Shown here in pieces: positions 10,790 through 22,125 of a stretch of 64,000 bases of DNA. This DNA comes from Diogma glabrata (taxonomy: Eukaryota > Arthropoda > Insecta > Diptera > Cylindrotomidae), in assembly GCA_963693315.1 (NCBI GenBank), contig OY856186.1, positions 77,102,042 through 77,166,041 on the forward strand. Direction: 5' to 3'. How positions within the stretch are numbered: position 1 is the stretch's first letter; the number at the start of each line of letters is the position of its first letter. The position numbers were made by a program, and so were the translations under genes. The notes beneath the pieces were generated by a model. It worked only from the letters and a program-made list of their open reading frames with translations. It did no database searches and had not been told where the DNA came from.

Positions 10790-11655
10790 AACGCTCTTTC
10801 AACAAAATATGTCCCGATTTCAACGGAAATATGCACAATCGATATGTCTTATCTTGGCGTAACTTAAAACGCTGTCCTTTTCTACCGAAACCGGCTCAAT
10901 TGTTTTTAGTGGTTACCAAAAAACTGAAAATTGTTTCTTGCAAATATCATGAGAATAAAAATGCTTTCGAGGTCATTGACCGACAATTTTGTTTGTCATA
11001 AATCATAATGTCAGTCATTTATAATGAAATTTATATGTACTTATTTGGTATCTTATTTTTTTAGTTTTTTTAATAAAATTATTTTATTTATTTATTTAAT
11101 AAAATATTTATTATTTTCGTAACGCAAACGCATTAGCCTTAATGATACTTTGGTATGAAAATGAGCTTCATACGCATTCGGGTTTACTTTTGCATATGAT
11201 CTGAGTTATTTTCAAAATTTGACAATAGTTCAGAGCCGAGTTGCCAGATTTTGAAATGGAAAAGTTAAGACAAAAAACTATTTAAAGACAATTCGAATTC
11301 TTTTTCTTCCAGTGCATTTCACCGGAGCCAAGGTTTTCTATATTTTCTAGCAGAAGTTCGATTTTCGCCATTTTTTGCACTGAAAGAAAAAAATCGATAT
11401 TTCGGTAGGCACAGTAATTTCAAAATAAGATAAGACAACCGAATGTAGGTTATTTTGACAGGAACTATCCGGTTGGCACAGAAGAGGTTGTTGTAACCGA
11501 AAATTTTCAGGTCGTTTTCGGTCATTGAAATTAATTAAATATTAACATTCTTACTTCAAACACGTTAAAATGAGGCATCGAGCAAATGAAAGAAATAAGT
11601 TTTATAAATTTTGAGGATATTTGATAAAAATTCTAACAATTTTTTTATATCTAGG
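10790..11655. other. Spacer, no feature seen
   Basis: AT-rich sequence without a recognisable frame or repeat between two LINE remnants. Confidence 0.35.
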
Positions 11656-11985
11656 TCTAGGTTATATCTTACACCTTTTTACCATGGGACTTAGTGAAAG
11701 TCCTGTGTGTGGGTGTTATCTTGAAGAGAAGGAGGACTTGGAGCACTTTTTGTGTGTATGCCTTTTCTAGTGTCAGAGCTACAATTTTTGGCTTTAAAAC
11801 TGTAGTGGCTGGCACAATCAAACTGTCGCCAATACTGTTGGTTTTAGATTTCATTAAACTGACAGTAAGCTTTGTGGAATAGTTGTATGAGACCAAACTC
11901 AGAGACGACATTATGGACCGTAGAGTCTGCGTGCCAAGACATGTTCTGCCTCGTGCCGCCAACCGTTTCTAATCTAATGTAATCT
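11656..11985 (+). mobile_element. LINE 3' end, C-terminal CCHC-type segment (RNase H-bearing type)
   Basis: At 11682-11766 the plus strand reads GLSESPVCGCYLEEKEDLEH followed by FLCVCLF. This is the C..C..H..C cluster that ends the C-terminal domain of many non-LTR retrotransposons (pattern 'CxxC...E...EHxLCxCP'). After one frameshift it continues RATIFGFKTVVAGTIKLSPI to about 11880. The rest of the element is absent, so this is a strongly 5'-truncated copy. The clade is not certain. Confidence 0.65.
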
Positions 11986-12388
11986 ATATCTAGGTATGTT
12001 TTGTTTGTGTCCTTGTTTTTAATTGGATGGTTATAACATGCATATCTATTAATTTTAGTGGCGTTAAAATCCTAATGTTTGTTATTGAGGTCATATCACT
12101 TATTTAAAAGCAAGGTTGGCATGATATATATCAATGATATATATCGGATATATATCATTGATATATATCACGATATTTATGCCCTGATATATATCATGAT
12201 ATTTATAAAAAGAAATAATTAATATTTTTTTTCTTAAAGTTAGAAAATCTGTTAACAGTCGCAGCACTGCCCGCAAAACGCATGCCAAATCGAAGTAACC
12301 TGGTTAAGCTATGCCAAGACCATAAAGCTGGCATAGATCCTAACATAACTAAACTTATGACATAAGTATTGTAATAAATTCTAAACAT

Positions 12389-12830
12389 ATGCTTTGTTAT
12401 CTAAAGACAATAGCAGTCGCTTTAGACAGACCTCAAAGAGATAAAACATCTATTGCCGTTGTAGTTGAAATTTGGCATAAACTAGAAGTCTTAAACTATC
12501 GATGCCATCTTAAACTAGAGCAACCTTTAGAAGTTAAGAAATTTTTTTATCGGAGTGACATGGCTTTAAATACACCTCATTACCTAGCCAATTTACGCTT
12601 GACCATCGATTTTTAGGTAAACGTTTGAACATCCACCAAAGAGAAGAAACATCTACTCTTATTTAAATATAATTATTTCAGACTTCATTCCATTTGTAAT
12701 GGCGCTTTCAACTGAATCTACAACATTTCCAAAATTTGTATTTCAATCTCAGTTTATAAATACACCACCAATGGTGTGGTGGAATGGAATGACTACTTGG
12801 ATGACTTTTTTTTCTTTAGACAATTTTACT
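12389..12830 (+). pseudogene. hAT transposase, C-terminal half remnant
   Basis: Residues LKTIAVALDRPQRDKTSIAV (about 12401-12460), then VEIWHKLEVL, then ALNTPHYLANLRLTIDF up to the stop at 12614. This is the hAT 'pia.alD..Qrd...i...v..w..L......a~~P.h~lA~~LdP' region. A second block, PFVMALSTES followed by FPKFVFQSQFINTPPMVWW (about 12690-12783), corresponds to the stretch just before the dimerisation domain. Stops and a short gap separate them, and the conserved ERxFS motif is not seen. The protein cannot be functional. Confidence 0.7.
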
Positions 12831-12894
12831 TTATTTTAACTTTTTTGTATTTACTTTATTTACGTATGATATTTTATATTTTATTGGCCCTGTC

Positions 12895-14030
12895 ATGGTT
12901 GCTAGTACTCGGCCATTGCTGCAATACTGGTCATCATTATTGGTCTGTTACTGGGTCAGCTGTACAACCTTGTATCATTGCTGTTTTTTTCTCTGGCAAA
13001 TGAATGGCAGCCATATATTGTCCGAAGTTTTTAACAAGTAAAATTATGTTAATGGCCGAGTAATAGTTGCCAGTACTATTTTTTTTTTATAAAATGTGTT
13101 GTGTAGTAGACATTACAATATGTGTCACTACAACACATCAAAACCTTTTAAGACCAACCCACAACAACATGCGTTCTAAGGTGTTGATGGAAGCAACTTT
13201 GTTTTTTTTTTGTATTTTTTTATATTTTTTTTATAGATGGAATAACTAAACAATAAATCCTATCACATATAAAATATGACATAGGCCAATGGTTCATGAT
13301 TCTATTCTAGAAAAAATAAAATAAATTAAAAGGTAAACAGCGAATTTGTTTTAACAATTTGCAGGAACAAAACTAAAATGTGGTTGCCAATAATCCAGCT
13401 AGTGGCATATTCATGCGACGCACTTCCTTCCTCAATGATTAAAGCCCATACAAAGAGTTATATGAAGGCTCGATTCATTGAGTAAGCAATCATCATCAGG
13501 TAATGCGTGGCATCAACAGGTAATGCTCAATAACTATGATTGAGGGTGCTACCGTTGACCGAATAGGGTTCATCCACCAGCACCCCTAAGATATCACCTT
13601 GGCTAGTTAGTGATATCTCACTACTTTTGTCAGTGGTGTGTGATATTTCACGTTAGCTCGTATGTCAATAGCAGGGACTGGAGTCAACGGAGTTGTCACA
13701 CCCGTAGATCAAAAATAAAAAAATTTACAATATAAAAAATTGATCCCTCCATGCGACTCTATGGGTGATGGTTGCCAGTACCCGGCCATTGTTGAATTAC
13801 TCGTCCCAAGTAATTGACCATTACTGGACCAGTTGTATAACCTTGCATGGACCATTGCTGGCTTTATTCTCTGGCCCTTGAATGGCAGTCATTTATTATT
13901 TGAAGTTATCATCCAGTAACATTACGTTTATGGTCCAGTTATGTACTCGGCCATTGCTGCATTACTGGGCCCCAGTAATGAACTGTTACTGGACCAGTTG
14001 TACGACTTTGTATGGGTATTGATGAAGCAA
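12895..14030. repeat. 165-bp tandem repeat (about 2.6 units) inside hAT element 1
   Basis: Units begin 'gctagtactcggccattgct' (about 12901), 'gccagtacccggccattg' (about 13773) and 'tgtactcggccattgctg' (about 13940). All share 'ttactggaccagttgta'-type and 'tggcagyca' landmarks. The second unit is split by the retroposed element at 13077-13770; with that removed the spacing is about 163-168 bp. These look like subterminal repeats of the hAT element or a small satellite captured by it. Confidence 0.65.
13077..13770 (-). mobile_element. Family A LINE derivative, complete, with 11-bp TSD
   Basis: gttgccagtac is found at 13066-13076 and 13771-13781, bracketing the insertion. The left edge is a T-run (poly-A tail on the minus strand) followed by the jockey-type 3' tail ('gtagtagacattacaatat', 'catcaaaaccttttaag', 'acaacaacatgcgtt'). 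The right edge is the family 5' end ('cctccatgcgactctatggg' region). No ORF is present. TSD plus terminal T-run prove insertion by target-primed reverse transcription. The copy is colinear with 38908-39603. Confidence 0.85.
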
Positions 14031-14363
14031 CTTAGCTAAATAAATAAGACAAAGCGAGCAAGGGTATTCGTAATTTGGAATTGTGCAATCGAAGAAATAA
14101 AGAAATACGCTTGATTGCCTATACATTAAATTAGAGTTGCCATTTTGAATTTAATTTATAGGCAAATAGGTAAGAAACGAGGGCGTGATGCGTTGCACTG
14201 CATACAAGTGTGGAAAGGGCCATATATTGTATAATATTTAAGATAACCAACTTATTCAAAAATAAATATCAGAACTTGATATATATCGGATATATATCTG
14301 ATATATATCGGATATTTTGATATTTATATAAATATCATGATATTTGCCAACCTTGTTTAAAAG

Positions 14364-15585
14364 CCAAGGTTGTCCTGTCCAGTGCTTACACTCTTAGTAA
14401 CCGCTCACCATAACCAATTTTTAGTGTGAATGCACATCTGTCAAATCGTTTCTTTTGTTTTACTTTATGAGAAACCGAAATTTCTGCCCATAGTATAGTT
14501 ACGTACGTAATTTTTTCATTTGTTTCAAAATTGTACTATTTTTGGGAGTTTTTTTTTAAATCTATTCACGAAAAAAATTCCTACCACAAAAAAAGTAATA
14601 GTTTCTCCCTACCAGCGGTTGTGAAAAAAGAAAAAAAATCGTAATTATTGTTATTCATTTTATTAAAATTAGCACATCTATGAAGAAAACATTTAATATT
14701 TTTTGAGATTTTAAATTTAGAATGGTTTTAAGGAGACATTCTCGTCAATAGACCTCAATTTTAGGCATTTTTTAGAGTGAGATAGAAAAAATAGAAAAAA
14801 ATTTTTAGTAGACATTTTTTTTTACAGAATGTTTATTGACAGTTAAAGAATATAAAAAAAATAATCAAAAATTCGTAAAGTTATAGGCTGGTGAAGTGGG
14901 CTGTAAAAAAGATGCGTCCGGCTTCGTGCTTTCAGCCCTTGTAGTTTTCTGAAACAATTTTTTTTTTTAAAATTCTTCATTAGAAAAGATGTCGCGTCGC
15001 TATGGTTCGGCCCTTAGAAAAAAAAATTCACAAACTGGCGACGATTTAAGAAAAAATTTTGTTTTTTACCTCTGTTTTTGATCTCTTTCTGAAGTTAAAA
15101 AAAAAATAATAAAAGCGTTTGTAAAATCCAAAGACCAAATATAACGGAATATACAAGCGGATTTCCACCAAATTTCAAGTGAATTGTTCGAGTAAAACTT
15201 GAGATATCATTTTAATTGTTAAAAGAAATCGCCCAACCGATTTAATTGCCGCGTCACAAAAGCCGATGTTACTCAGAAAAAAAAATTCTAATTTTGAAAA
15301 TACTTTCGAAAACATATTCTTAAAGGTCTAAACTTTAACGATATGCAAAAACAAAGATAGATTTGATCAAATTTCAAAATCAGAGTTTTATAGTACAATT
15401 TCTCCAATTTTATTTATAATTTAATAAAAAAAGTTTGTGGTAGGAAATATAAACATTGAAAATTAAATCAAAATGGAGTAAAGAGAAATTGAATTTGACA
15501 GAGGCTATCACGATTTCGTTTGTCTCTCTTCATACATTTTTGTAGTTACGTTTTCTTTATATTTATATATATACTCTAAGACTTT
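14364..15585. other. AT-rich spacer, no gene seen
   Basis: Many short A and T runs, no frame and no recognised repeat. It contains 'ggctggtgaagtgggctgta' and other unremarkable sequence. Confidence 0.35.
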
Positions 15586-15589
15586 TAGG

Positions 15590-15985
15590 CGTTTTTGAAT
15601 GGCAGAGAAAAATAACAAGTAAAATAAGAGGTAAAAAGCAAATTTGTTTTAAAAATTTGCAGAAACAAAACTAAAATGGAGTTGCCATGCCAGTAATCTA
15701 GCTTGTGGTATATGTTGTTGATAATATCGGACCTATAGAGTCGGACACATAGAGTTATGTGAAATCGCGTTTCTTCGAGTAAGCAATAACGTGCTATCAC
15801 CAAAGAATATTCCATAGCTAAGATTGCGGGTGCTACCGTTGACTAAATAGAGTTTATCCGCATGCACCGCTTAGATATCACATTGGTTAGTTATTTCTCA
15901 CTGTTATTGCAAGTGGTATGTGATATCTCATGTTATCTCATTTGTCAATTGGAGTACGGGGGGTTGTTATTATTATCAATTATTA
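15590..15985 (-). mobile_element. Family A fragment lacking its 3' tail
   Basis: Colinear with the 5' half of the family A copies. 'gcaaatttgttttaaaaatt' and 'tgcagaaacaaaactaaaat' (15635-15680), 'gggtgctaccgttgac' (15827-15843) and the paired gatatcac/gatatctca motifs (15887-15940) are all in the order seen at 13320-13690. The tail block is missing on the left and the extreme 5' end on the right. Confidence 0.6.
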
Positions 15986-18590
15986 TTGAATTATTATTTG
16001 AATTGATTATGTATTTTCCAATTCAAACCTCAGGGATCACTGGTCTGATTAGACCATGATACGAAGCATGGCGTCCCCGAGGTAACTGACTTTTCGTGGG
16101 CTCCGACCTGCTATTGCAAACCGTAAACCTGTTCGCATTGCTAGCGGGAACGGGAACCTTGGCTTAACTACCTGGGTCGTGGGAAGGTGTTCTCTTATTA
16201 GCACCCCAAATCTCGGTGGGTACACACTAGGGATGAGTCAGGTAGGGTCAAACCTTGTAAGTAGCAAACCTTGTAAGTAGCAAACCTCTGGGCACCTGTC
16301 GCCCCCAGTTGTTTATAGTTTTCTAACAAGTATAGACGCAAGACCTGTTGGTGACCTATTATAAAATATTCGCCTATGTCGTATTTTATTATATGATATG
16401 ATTTATTGTTTAGTTTTCCGAATTTTGAACTGCATGGCGATGGCAACACACAATAGTATTAAAGGTTTGTCTACTTGAAATTTCATTTTTAGCTTAGCTA
16501 AAAATAGCTTTATACCGATCCCCAAACAAACAAACTTAATCCTAATTTGTTTAATCTGTTGACTAATGTTGTGGATGAAATTAGAGCAAAATCTCCTAAT
16601 TGTGGCTAGAATTTTCCAAAACGTGGCCAAAACAACAAATCATGGCTAGAATTTTCCAAAACGACCGACGAAAGTAACAATAGAAGGCAGGCAGAAATAT
16701 TTGTTACATCGTACGACCTGACCCTAATTGTAAAAAGCCCTACATTCACTTCTCGTAATGGCGGTGATAACAGTTTTCTTCTAGATCTTTATCTCACATA
16801 TATGCCCGATATTACGATTTGCGATGTCAATAAGAGTAGTATTGATGATTCTCACCATCATATAATCAGTTATCAAAACTGATTTACTAAAACCTAGAGT
16901 TCCTAAACCCCGTAAAATGTTTCACTTCTCAAAAATCTACACCAATGGTCTCTGAAGTTTTTTTTCAATATTTCCCTTTTGATTGTCATTGTTTTTATAC
17001 TGACGATGTAAATGTTTCTGCTCAAAACTTTACTGAAACCATTCAATTCTGTCTTAACAAAATTCGTTTTCTTTTCAATAATGAATACCCAAACAAAAAT
17101 ATTTGTTTTCAAAGGCTGACGAACGCGGCAAAACTTTCGACTATGTCAATTTCTGACAAAAGTTTTTACAGTGCCATTAATTCTTTAAATTCTGGTCTAA
17201 ATCTTCTATCCCCCTATCATTGATGGTGACTTAATCGTTATTGACCCTGCAAGTAAAACTACATTGTTCGAAGAATGCTTTGCCTCAAATTCGACAGTTT
17301 TGGAAATCCCCTAAATCCAGTCTTCAGAAGTTGATACATCTCAAACCCAAAAACGTCGAAAATTTTTTAAGGTGGATCAACAACAACAAAGCCTCTGCTC
17401 TGGACAACATTCCTCCTGTTATTCTAAAATATTATAAATCTGGTATTTTTCCTTTGTGCTAGAAGTTGGCCAATGTCCAGTCTGTCCCAAAAAAGGAATA
17501 AAATGTGATATCTCCAATTGTAGACCAATAGTCTTACTCCCAGTCCTTTGTAAAATATACGAGCACTATATTAATTCACATATATCTAAATTTTTGGAAG
17601 ACAACCTTTTAATATCTGACAGACAATACGGTTCGATTTTAGAAACAAAAGATCAACAACTGATCTATTGAATTAAATTGCACATCTGTGGAATAGCAAA
17701 CTTAATAAAGGTCCAATAAATAGTTTTGCAAACGACAGTACACTGCACAAATAATTCGTCCCCCTAACATCAAATTCAAATGGTAAAATGGATGAACAAA
17801 TAAAGCCCGCCCGTAGAGATGCTGCGATAAGTGTAAACGAAGACCTAGATAAATTCGCTAATGGGAGTGACAAAAATTTGGTTAATTTTAATTCCACCAA
17901 AACACAGCTATTAATTATTTTCCTGATCAAAGACCGAGTTCCTTCAGCGTCACAATATCCAATGACTTACTCTGGAACGATCATATAATGGTGATGGCAA
18001 AGAGCGCGTCAAGAAAACTTAGCCACAATAGATGTAAAAAACGTTTTATTCTCTATCAATTACTCCACATTTATAAGTCCTATATTCGTGCTTGTATGTA
18101 GTATTTGTGTGAAGTTTGGGGCGCTGCATCTATTCCCAACCTGACTCTTTTGGACTCTGTTCAAAAACTTGCTATACGAATTGTTGGTGATCGAAATTTA
18201 ACATCAAATCTTGATTCCTAACAACATCATCACTCTGTTGCTGATTTTGTAAATATTGTCAAGAGCACTGCCTTGACGAAATCAGATCCATTATGCTCTC
18301 AAACACATTCTTTTCCCCGTTTTACTCCTCAATCGGTTTGAGCAAACAGTAAAAAAGTTGAGATCACTCACTATCATAGTGACAAAATGCAAAAGGCATT
18401 TTTGTCCATACATCGTACAAATGGAACCCTTTGCCCAAATCAATAGTCTCGAGTGCCTTCAATCCACGAAGATTTAAAAAACTTCCGCCAACACCTGAGA
18501 ACGCATGTTTTTGTAGGACCTTAAAAGGAATCTATGTGTTGTGACACATATTGTAATCCCTATTACACAACACTTTTTATTAAAAAAAAC
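15986..18590 (+). mobile_element. Jockey-like LINE, decayed, with possible 5' region
   Basis: A GC-richer leader (about 16020-16320) contains 'aaaccttgtaagtagc' twice in tandem (about 16251-16284). At 16361-16416 comes the block shared with family A copies. Coding remnants follow from about 16570 to 18525, and the 3' tail 'gttgtgacacatattgtaat' plus 'cacaacactttttatt' closes the element at about 18580 before an A-run. It has the same two end blocks as family A but also coding sequence, which makes it the autonomous relative. No TSD was found. Confidence 0.75.
16570..18525 (+). pseudogene. Jockey-type ORF2 remnant: endonuclease, RT, C-terminal region
   Basis: Order of remnants: end of the endonuclease domain, LLDLYLTYMPDITICDVNKS, then DDSHHHII (about 16780-16865, SDH-like); FLRWINNNKASALDNIPPVI (about 17370-17429, RT entry); SNCRPIVLLPVLCKIYEHYI (about 17515-17574); SDRQYGS near 17618-17638; DSTLH at about 17735 (expected after the YADD-type motif, itself changed to FAND); NSTKTQLLII near 17890; SYIRVCM then WGAASIPNLTLLDSVQK (about 18075-18165). 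Roughly 100 residues expected between FRNKRSTTDLLN (about 17637-17672) and the ADD-like motif are missing, so there is an internal deletion plus many stops. Confidence 0.8.
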
Positions 18591-20112
18591 CATTTATATA
18601 AACTGGTCGAATTTTCAATTGACATTGGTTTTAATATTATTATTTCCAGTCCTCCACTAACCTAGTTCATCATATTTACCGGAATGTAACACCGACTGAG
18701 TTTTTAAAGTTCAGCTTCAAATCAATAGAAATCAACTTAAATTGAAATTTTTGGTTGAAACAAACCTTTTATTATCTAAATAAACGAATTATTTTTAATT
18801 GAGTTTTCTTTCCAATTTCCAAAAAATTTTAAACTTAAAATAAACAATTTTACTTTCGAAACTTAAATGGTTTGTTGCCTATAACAATACAAACAATTTC
18901 ATAATGAAAACTTAAATTGAAAACTTGTCCGATTGTTTATTTATAATAAACCACTTATTCGTTATTATTTATTGTGTGAACCTCCTGTAGAAGCTCTTTG
19001 AATCAACATTTTTTATTTATTGTTGTTACAAGGTAATTCAATGTTTCATCTAACTGGGTTTTTGTTTTCCTTCCCTCTTACTAAAAATCGATTGTCATTA
19101 CATTTCGCAATTAAAAAGATATTTAACAAACCGACATCCACATGTATTTAGTTCAAAATTATACAAACACGGTTCAAGTATACAATTATTATCTATCTAT
19201 TGCAGACAAACAAATCATTCAAGTGTAACTCATATGATATCCGTTAAAAAATATAAAAAATCAAAACAAAACATTGCTTCGTTTTGAAGTTACTAACAAT
19301 GTAAGATTCCAACTATTCTGTTGAAAATGGTAATTCAACAATAATTAATTAAAGTGTTACCTTTGGATTCGATCAAGTAATTATTGTTTATTATGTTTTA
19401 GTTTCATCTGTTGATAATTGTTTGTGTTAAGTGCCCTGTTTATTTTTTTTAATATTTAATAAACGGAAATATTTATATGTATGTATGTAACGGACGGTTT
19501 ACAACTTACTGTGACTAATTTAATAAAGAATTAAACAATTGCTGCAGACTGAAAATTCCTAAGTACTAGATGAATGAGAACATTTTCATACTCTTACTCT
19601 GTACCCACACTTTTTACGTATTTCTTATCGTTTTGGGTCATATCGTATGGAGTGTTAATAAGAAAATCTGCCGATCAGCCGGTATGTGCGATGAAAACAA
19701 ATAGTGGCTTCAATTTTTTTTAATTTGTTGGCCGAATTCGGCAATTCGGAAAGCTTTTGGGCTCGATCCCTAAACTGAAGTGTTTCTACAACAGAAACCC
19801 TTGTTTGCTCTTAGTATTTTGCGCTTAAGGTCGTTAACGAAATTAAATATTTGGATTTAATGGTTTTTAGCCAACTTGATTGACATTCATGACTGACTGT
19901 GTAATGTGTATGTGTATGACTGATAATGAGTTATATTCAAATTTTATGACTGATGAAATTTTAAACATGTTTGAATTTTTATCATCAGTCAAGATTGACA
20001 TTCATGATTGATCGTGTATGGGAAAGGAAGGAAAGGAAAACGTATCACGCATTAATTTAATTGATAATAACATATGGGATAGGCTATTGGGATGCCGGAT
20101 GGCATTTACTTC
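18591..20112. other. AT-rich spacer, no gene; small repeat near 19.88-20.02 kb
   Basis: No coding signal. Near the end 'gattgacattcatgactgac' (about 19880) recurs as 'gattgacattcatgattgat' (about 19993), flanking an imperfect palindrome around 'gactgatgaaattttaaac'. This may be a tiny MITE or a simple duplication. Confidence 0.35.
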
Positions 20113-20330
20113 ATTATGTTATGTTGTTATGTTATGTTACGTTATGTTATGTTATATGTTATGTTATATGTTATGTTATGTTATGTTATGTTATGTTATG
20201 TTATGTTATGTTATGTTATGTTATGTTATGTTATGTTATGTTATGTTATGTTATGTTATGTTATGTTATGTTATGTTATGTTATGTTATGTTATGTTATG
20301 TTATGTTATGTTATGTTATGTTATGTTATT
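20113..20330. repeat. (TTATG)n microsatellite, about 43 copies
   Basis: Nearly pure pentanucleotide TTATG from about 20160 to 20329, preceded by imperfect units. Because the period is 5, all three plus-strand frames are open and look like MLCYV-repeat proteins. These are artefacts and not genes. Confidence 0.95.
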
Positions 20331-21948
20331 ATTTTATGTAATATGTTACTACCTTTTTTCCGACAATACATTTATCCTAAACCCTTCACATTTAGCATAT
20401 CCTTGAACCTATAGATTTTGATTCAATTCAATTCAATATTGTAACTGTTAAGTTCCACTTTTCTGATTATGATTAAAAATGGTTTTATTGTTTAAACTAA
20501 GTTCTTGTTGCTTTTTATATGGTTTGCTAACATATTTAATTATTTTAATAATATGAACAATTTTTAATAAGTTCTTTTACCTTTTTATTTTTATGATTTT
20601 GATGATGAAAATAATAGAAAGAAAAAATATTACGTTAATTTTACTCGTAATGTTTCTATTAATGTGAGTAGCGGTAGTTTGATTCTTATATATAATATAT
20701 TATGTTTTCTGTAGGTAGTTCGAATCAATAAAGTTTATTTTATTTTTGACGCTTATCGGATAAATTAATTTCAATAAACTTACCATTGATACCTACCTAT
20801 AGTAACTTTATTTTATTGAAATTTCTAATGAGGTTTTTGCATACATTTTCATGAAATTATTATCCAAAAAATGATACGTTTTAATTTCCTTGTAAAATAA
20901 TTTAACATGAAATTAATTTGCCAAATTCAAAGAATTTTGCATAACTTAAAATTTATGATATGCTGCAAACCGGTGATGGATAATTTAAATTAAAATTTCA
21001 ACCTTAAAAATTGTTGTTTTCTTTATTATAAAAAATTGTAATTTCAAGATCAATAAAAATTTAATATTTTGGTTCTTATATTCAATGTTGAATAAAAAAG
21101 ATTAAAATACATATATGATAATGGATGATGATGGTAATAACAATATATTGTTAAAAATAATTTACAGGTTATGAAGAGTCTGTTATGTTATAAGAATGGA
21201 TCTAGGTGAATTTAAACATATGAACTGTGATCTGTGAATTCTTCATTGATTTCCTTCACTTCACAGCCCACAATTTGCATGTCTAAATCCAGCCTCACTA
21301 TTCTTTTATTAGTAATTTCAGAAACATCAATCAAATGTGAACAAACTTCATAATATACATACATATTTTGTTTATTGCTTCCAGCTGTATATTCATTTTT
21401 TGATTATATGTAATAAAAATCTGAAGAAATTTTACAACAAAAATTTATTTGATATTAAATTTGTCGTTTCTTATCTAATCTATTTAAATACGTTGATGAA
21501 ATGCAATGGAATTTAATCGATTTGATTTTTTATATACAGTCGATACACAGGTACAAATAATAAATGTACATATCTGATTTGTTTTTGTTTATTTTTTAAA
21601 AGCACAACGTTTTTATCGATTTTTTTAGAACTTGAATTATTAATAACAATAATGAGTAACTCAGAAAATAAATAGAGGTTTTATTTTAAATAATCGATAT
21701 CATACAACTTGAATAAAAAGAATAGAGAGAACATGTCATCCAAATAATTACTATTGTATGTCAAATGTTTCTGACAAAAATGTCAAAAGAATTATTTTAA
21801 TACTTTTTCATGAACATTTGTTACAAAATTACTCAAAATCGGTCATCAGTGATAGCATATTTTTTATGATTAGTTAGAAAAACCCAATATTATTTTCACG
21901 TTTTAGTGCTTTTGTGTCTTATTTTGTATATAATAAAATTCTTTCACA
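20331..21948. other. AT-rich spacer, no gene seen
   Basis: Long AT-rich tract without frames. It ends in 'ttctttcacag', a good 3' splice-site-like sequence at 21939-21949. Confidence 0.35.
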
Positions 21949-22125
21949 GAATATGTTGGAGTTATAAACGATTGTAAACAAATTCAAGACCCAAGTACAC
22001 AAACACTAGCTAATGTAATCCATAGGGCTCTACCTGTTCCAACTAAAAGTCAGCAAGGAGGGCTGGATCTATCTACTGAGACGTGTACTCAGTGGAGCGG
22101 ATACCAAATGGTATCTGAGAGTCTT
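21949..22125 (+). other. Unrecognised exon-like open stretch (59 codons)
   Basis: After a pyrimidine tract and CAG at 21947-21949, one frame is open to a TGA at 22126. It reads EYVGVINDCKQIQDPSTQTL, then ANVIHRALPVPTKSQQGGLD and a further 19 residues. Base composition is clearly richer in GC than the flanks, and this continues to about 22360. Another frame (RVFDEAFTPAESKNEPLE, about 22117-22170) is also open. I do not recognise either. It could be a host exon with decay downstream, or the gag-like part of an unidentified TE. Confidence 0.3.

Larger units (their letters stand above)
12111..14355 (+). mobile_element. hAT element 1, with perfect 8-bp TSD
   Basis: The 8-bp sequence tttaaaag occurs at 12103-12110 and again at 14356-14363. 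Immediately inside are inverted termini CAAGGTTGGCATGATATATA (left) and its counterpart CAAGGTTGGCAAATATCATG (right, minus strand). Both lead into gatatatatc-rich subterminal repeats. A plus-strand transposase remnant (12389-12830) confirms hAT. The interior also contains a 165-bp tandem repeat and a nested LINE derivative (13077-13770). The exact TSD implies a fairly recent insertion relative to the decay of its coding region, or mobilisation of an already defective copy. Confidence 0.88.

Noticed and set aside
13077..13770. Possible tRNA-derived SINE with A and B boxes
   Set aside because: 'gggttcatccacc' only loosely resembles a B box and no A box sits at the right distance. The ends match a LINE instead, so it is classed as a LINE derivative.
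20018..20414. Three overlapping open frames of 104-117 codons rich in MLCYV repeats
   Set aside because: They are translations of the (TTATG)n microsatellite; a period-5 repeat without stops stays open in every frame.
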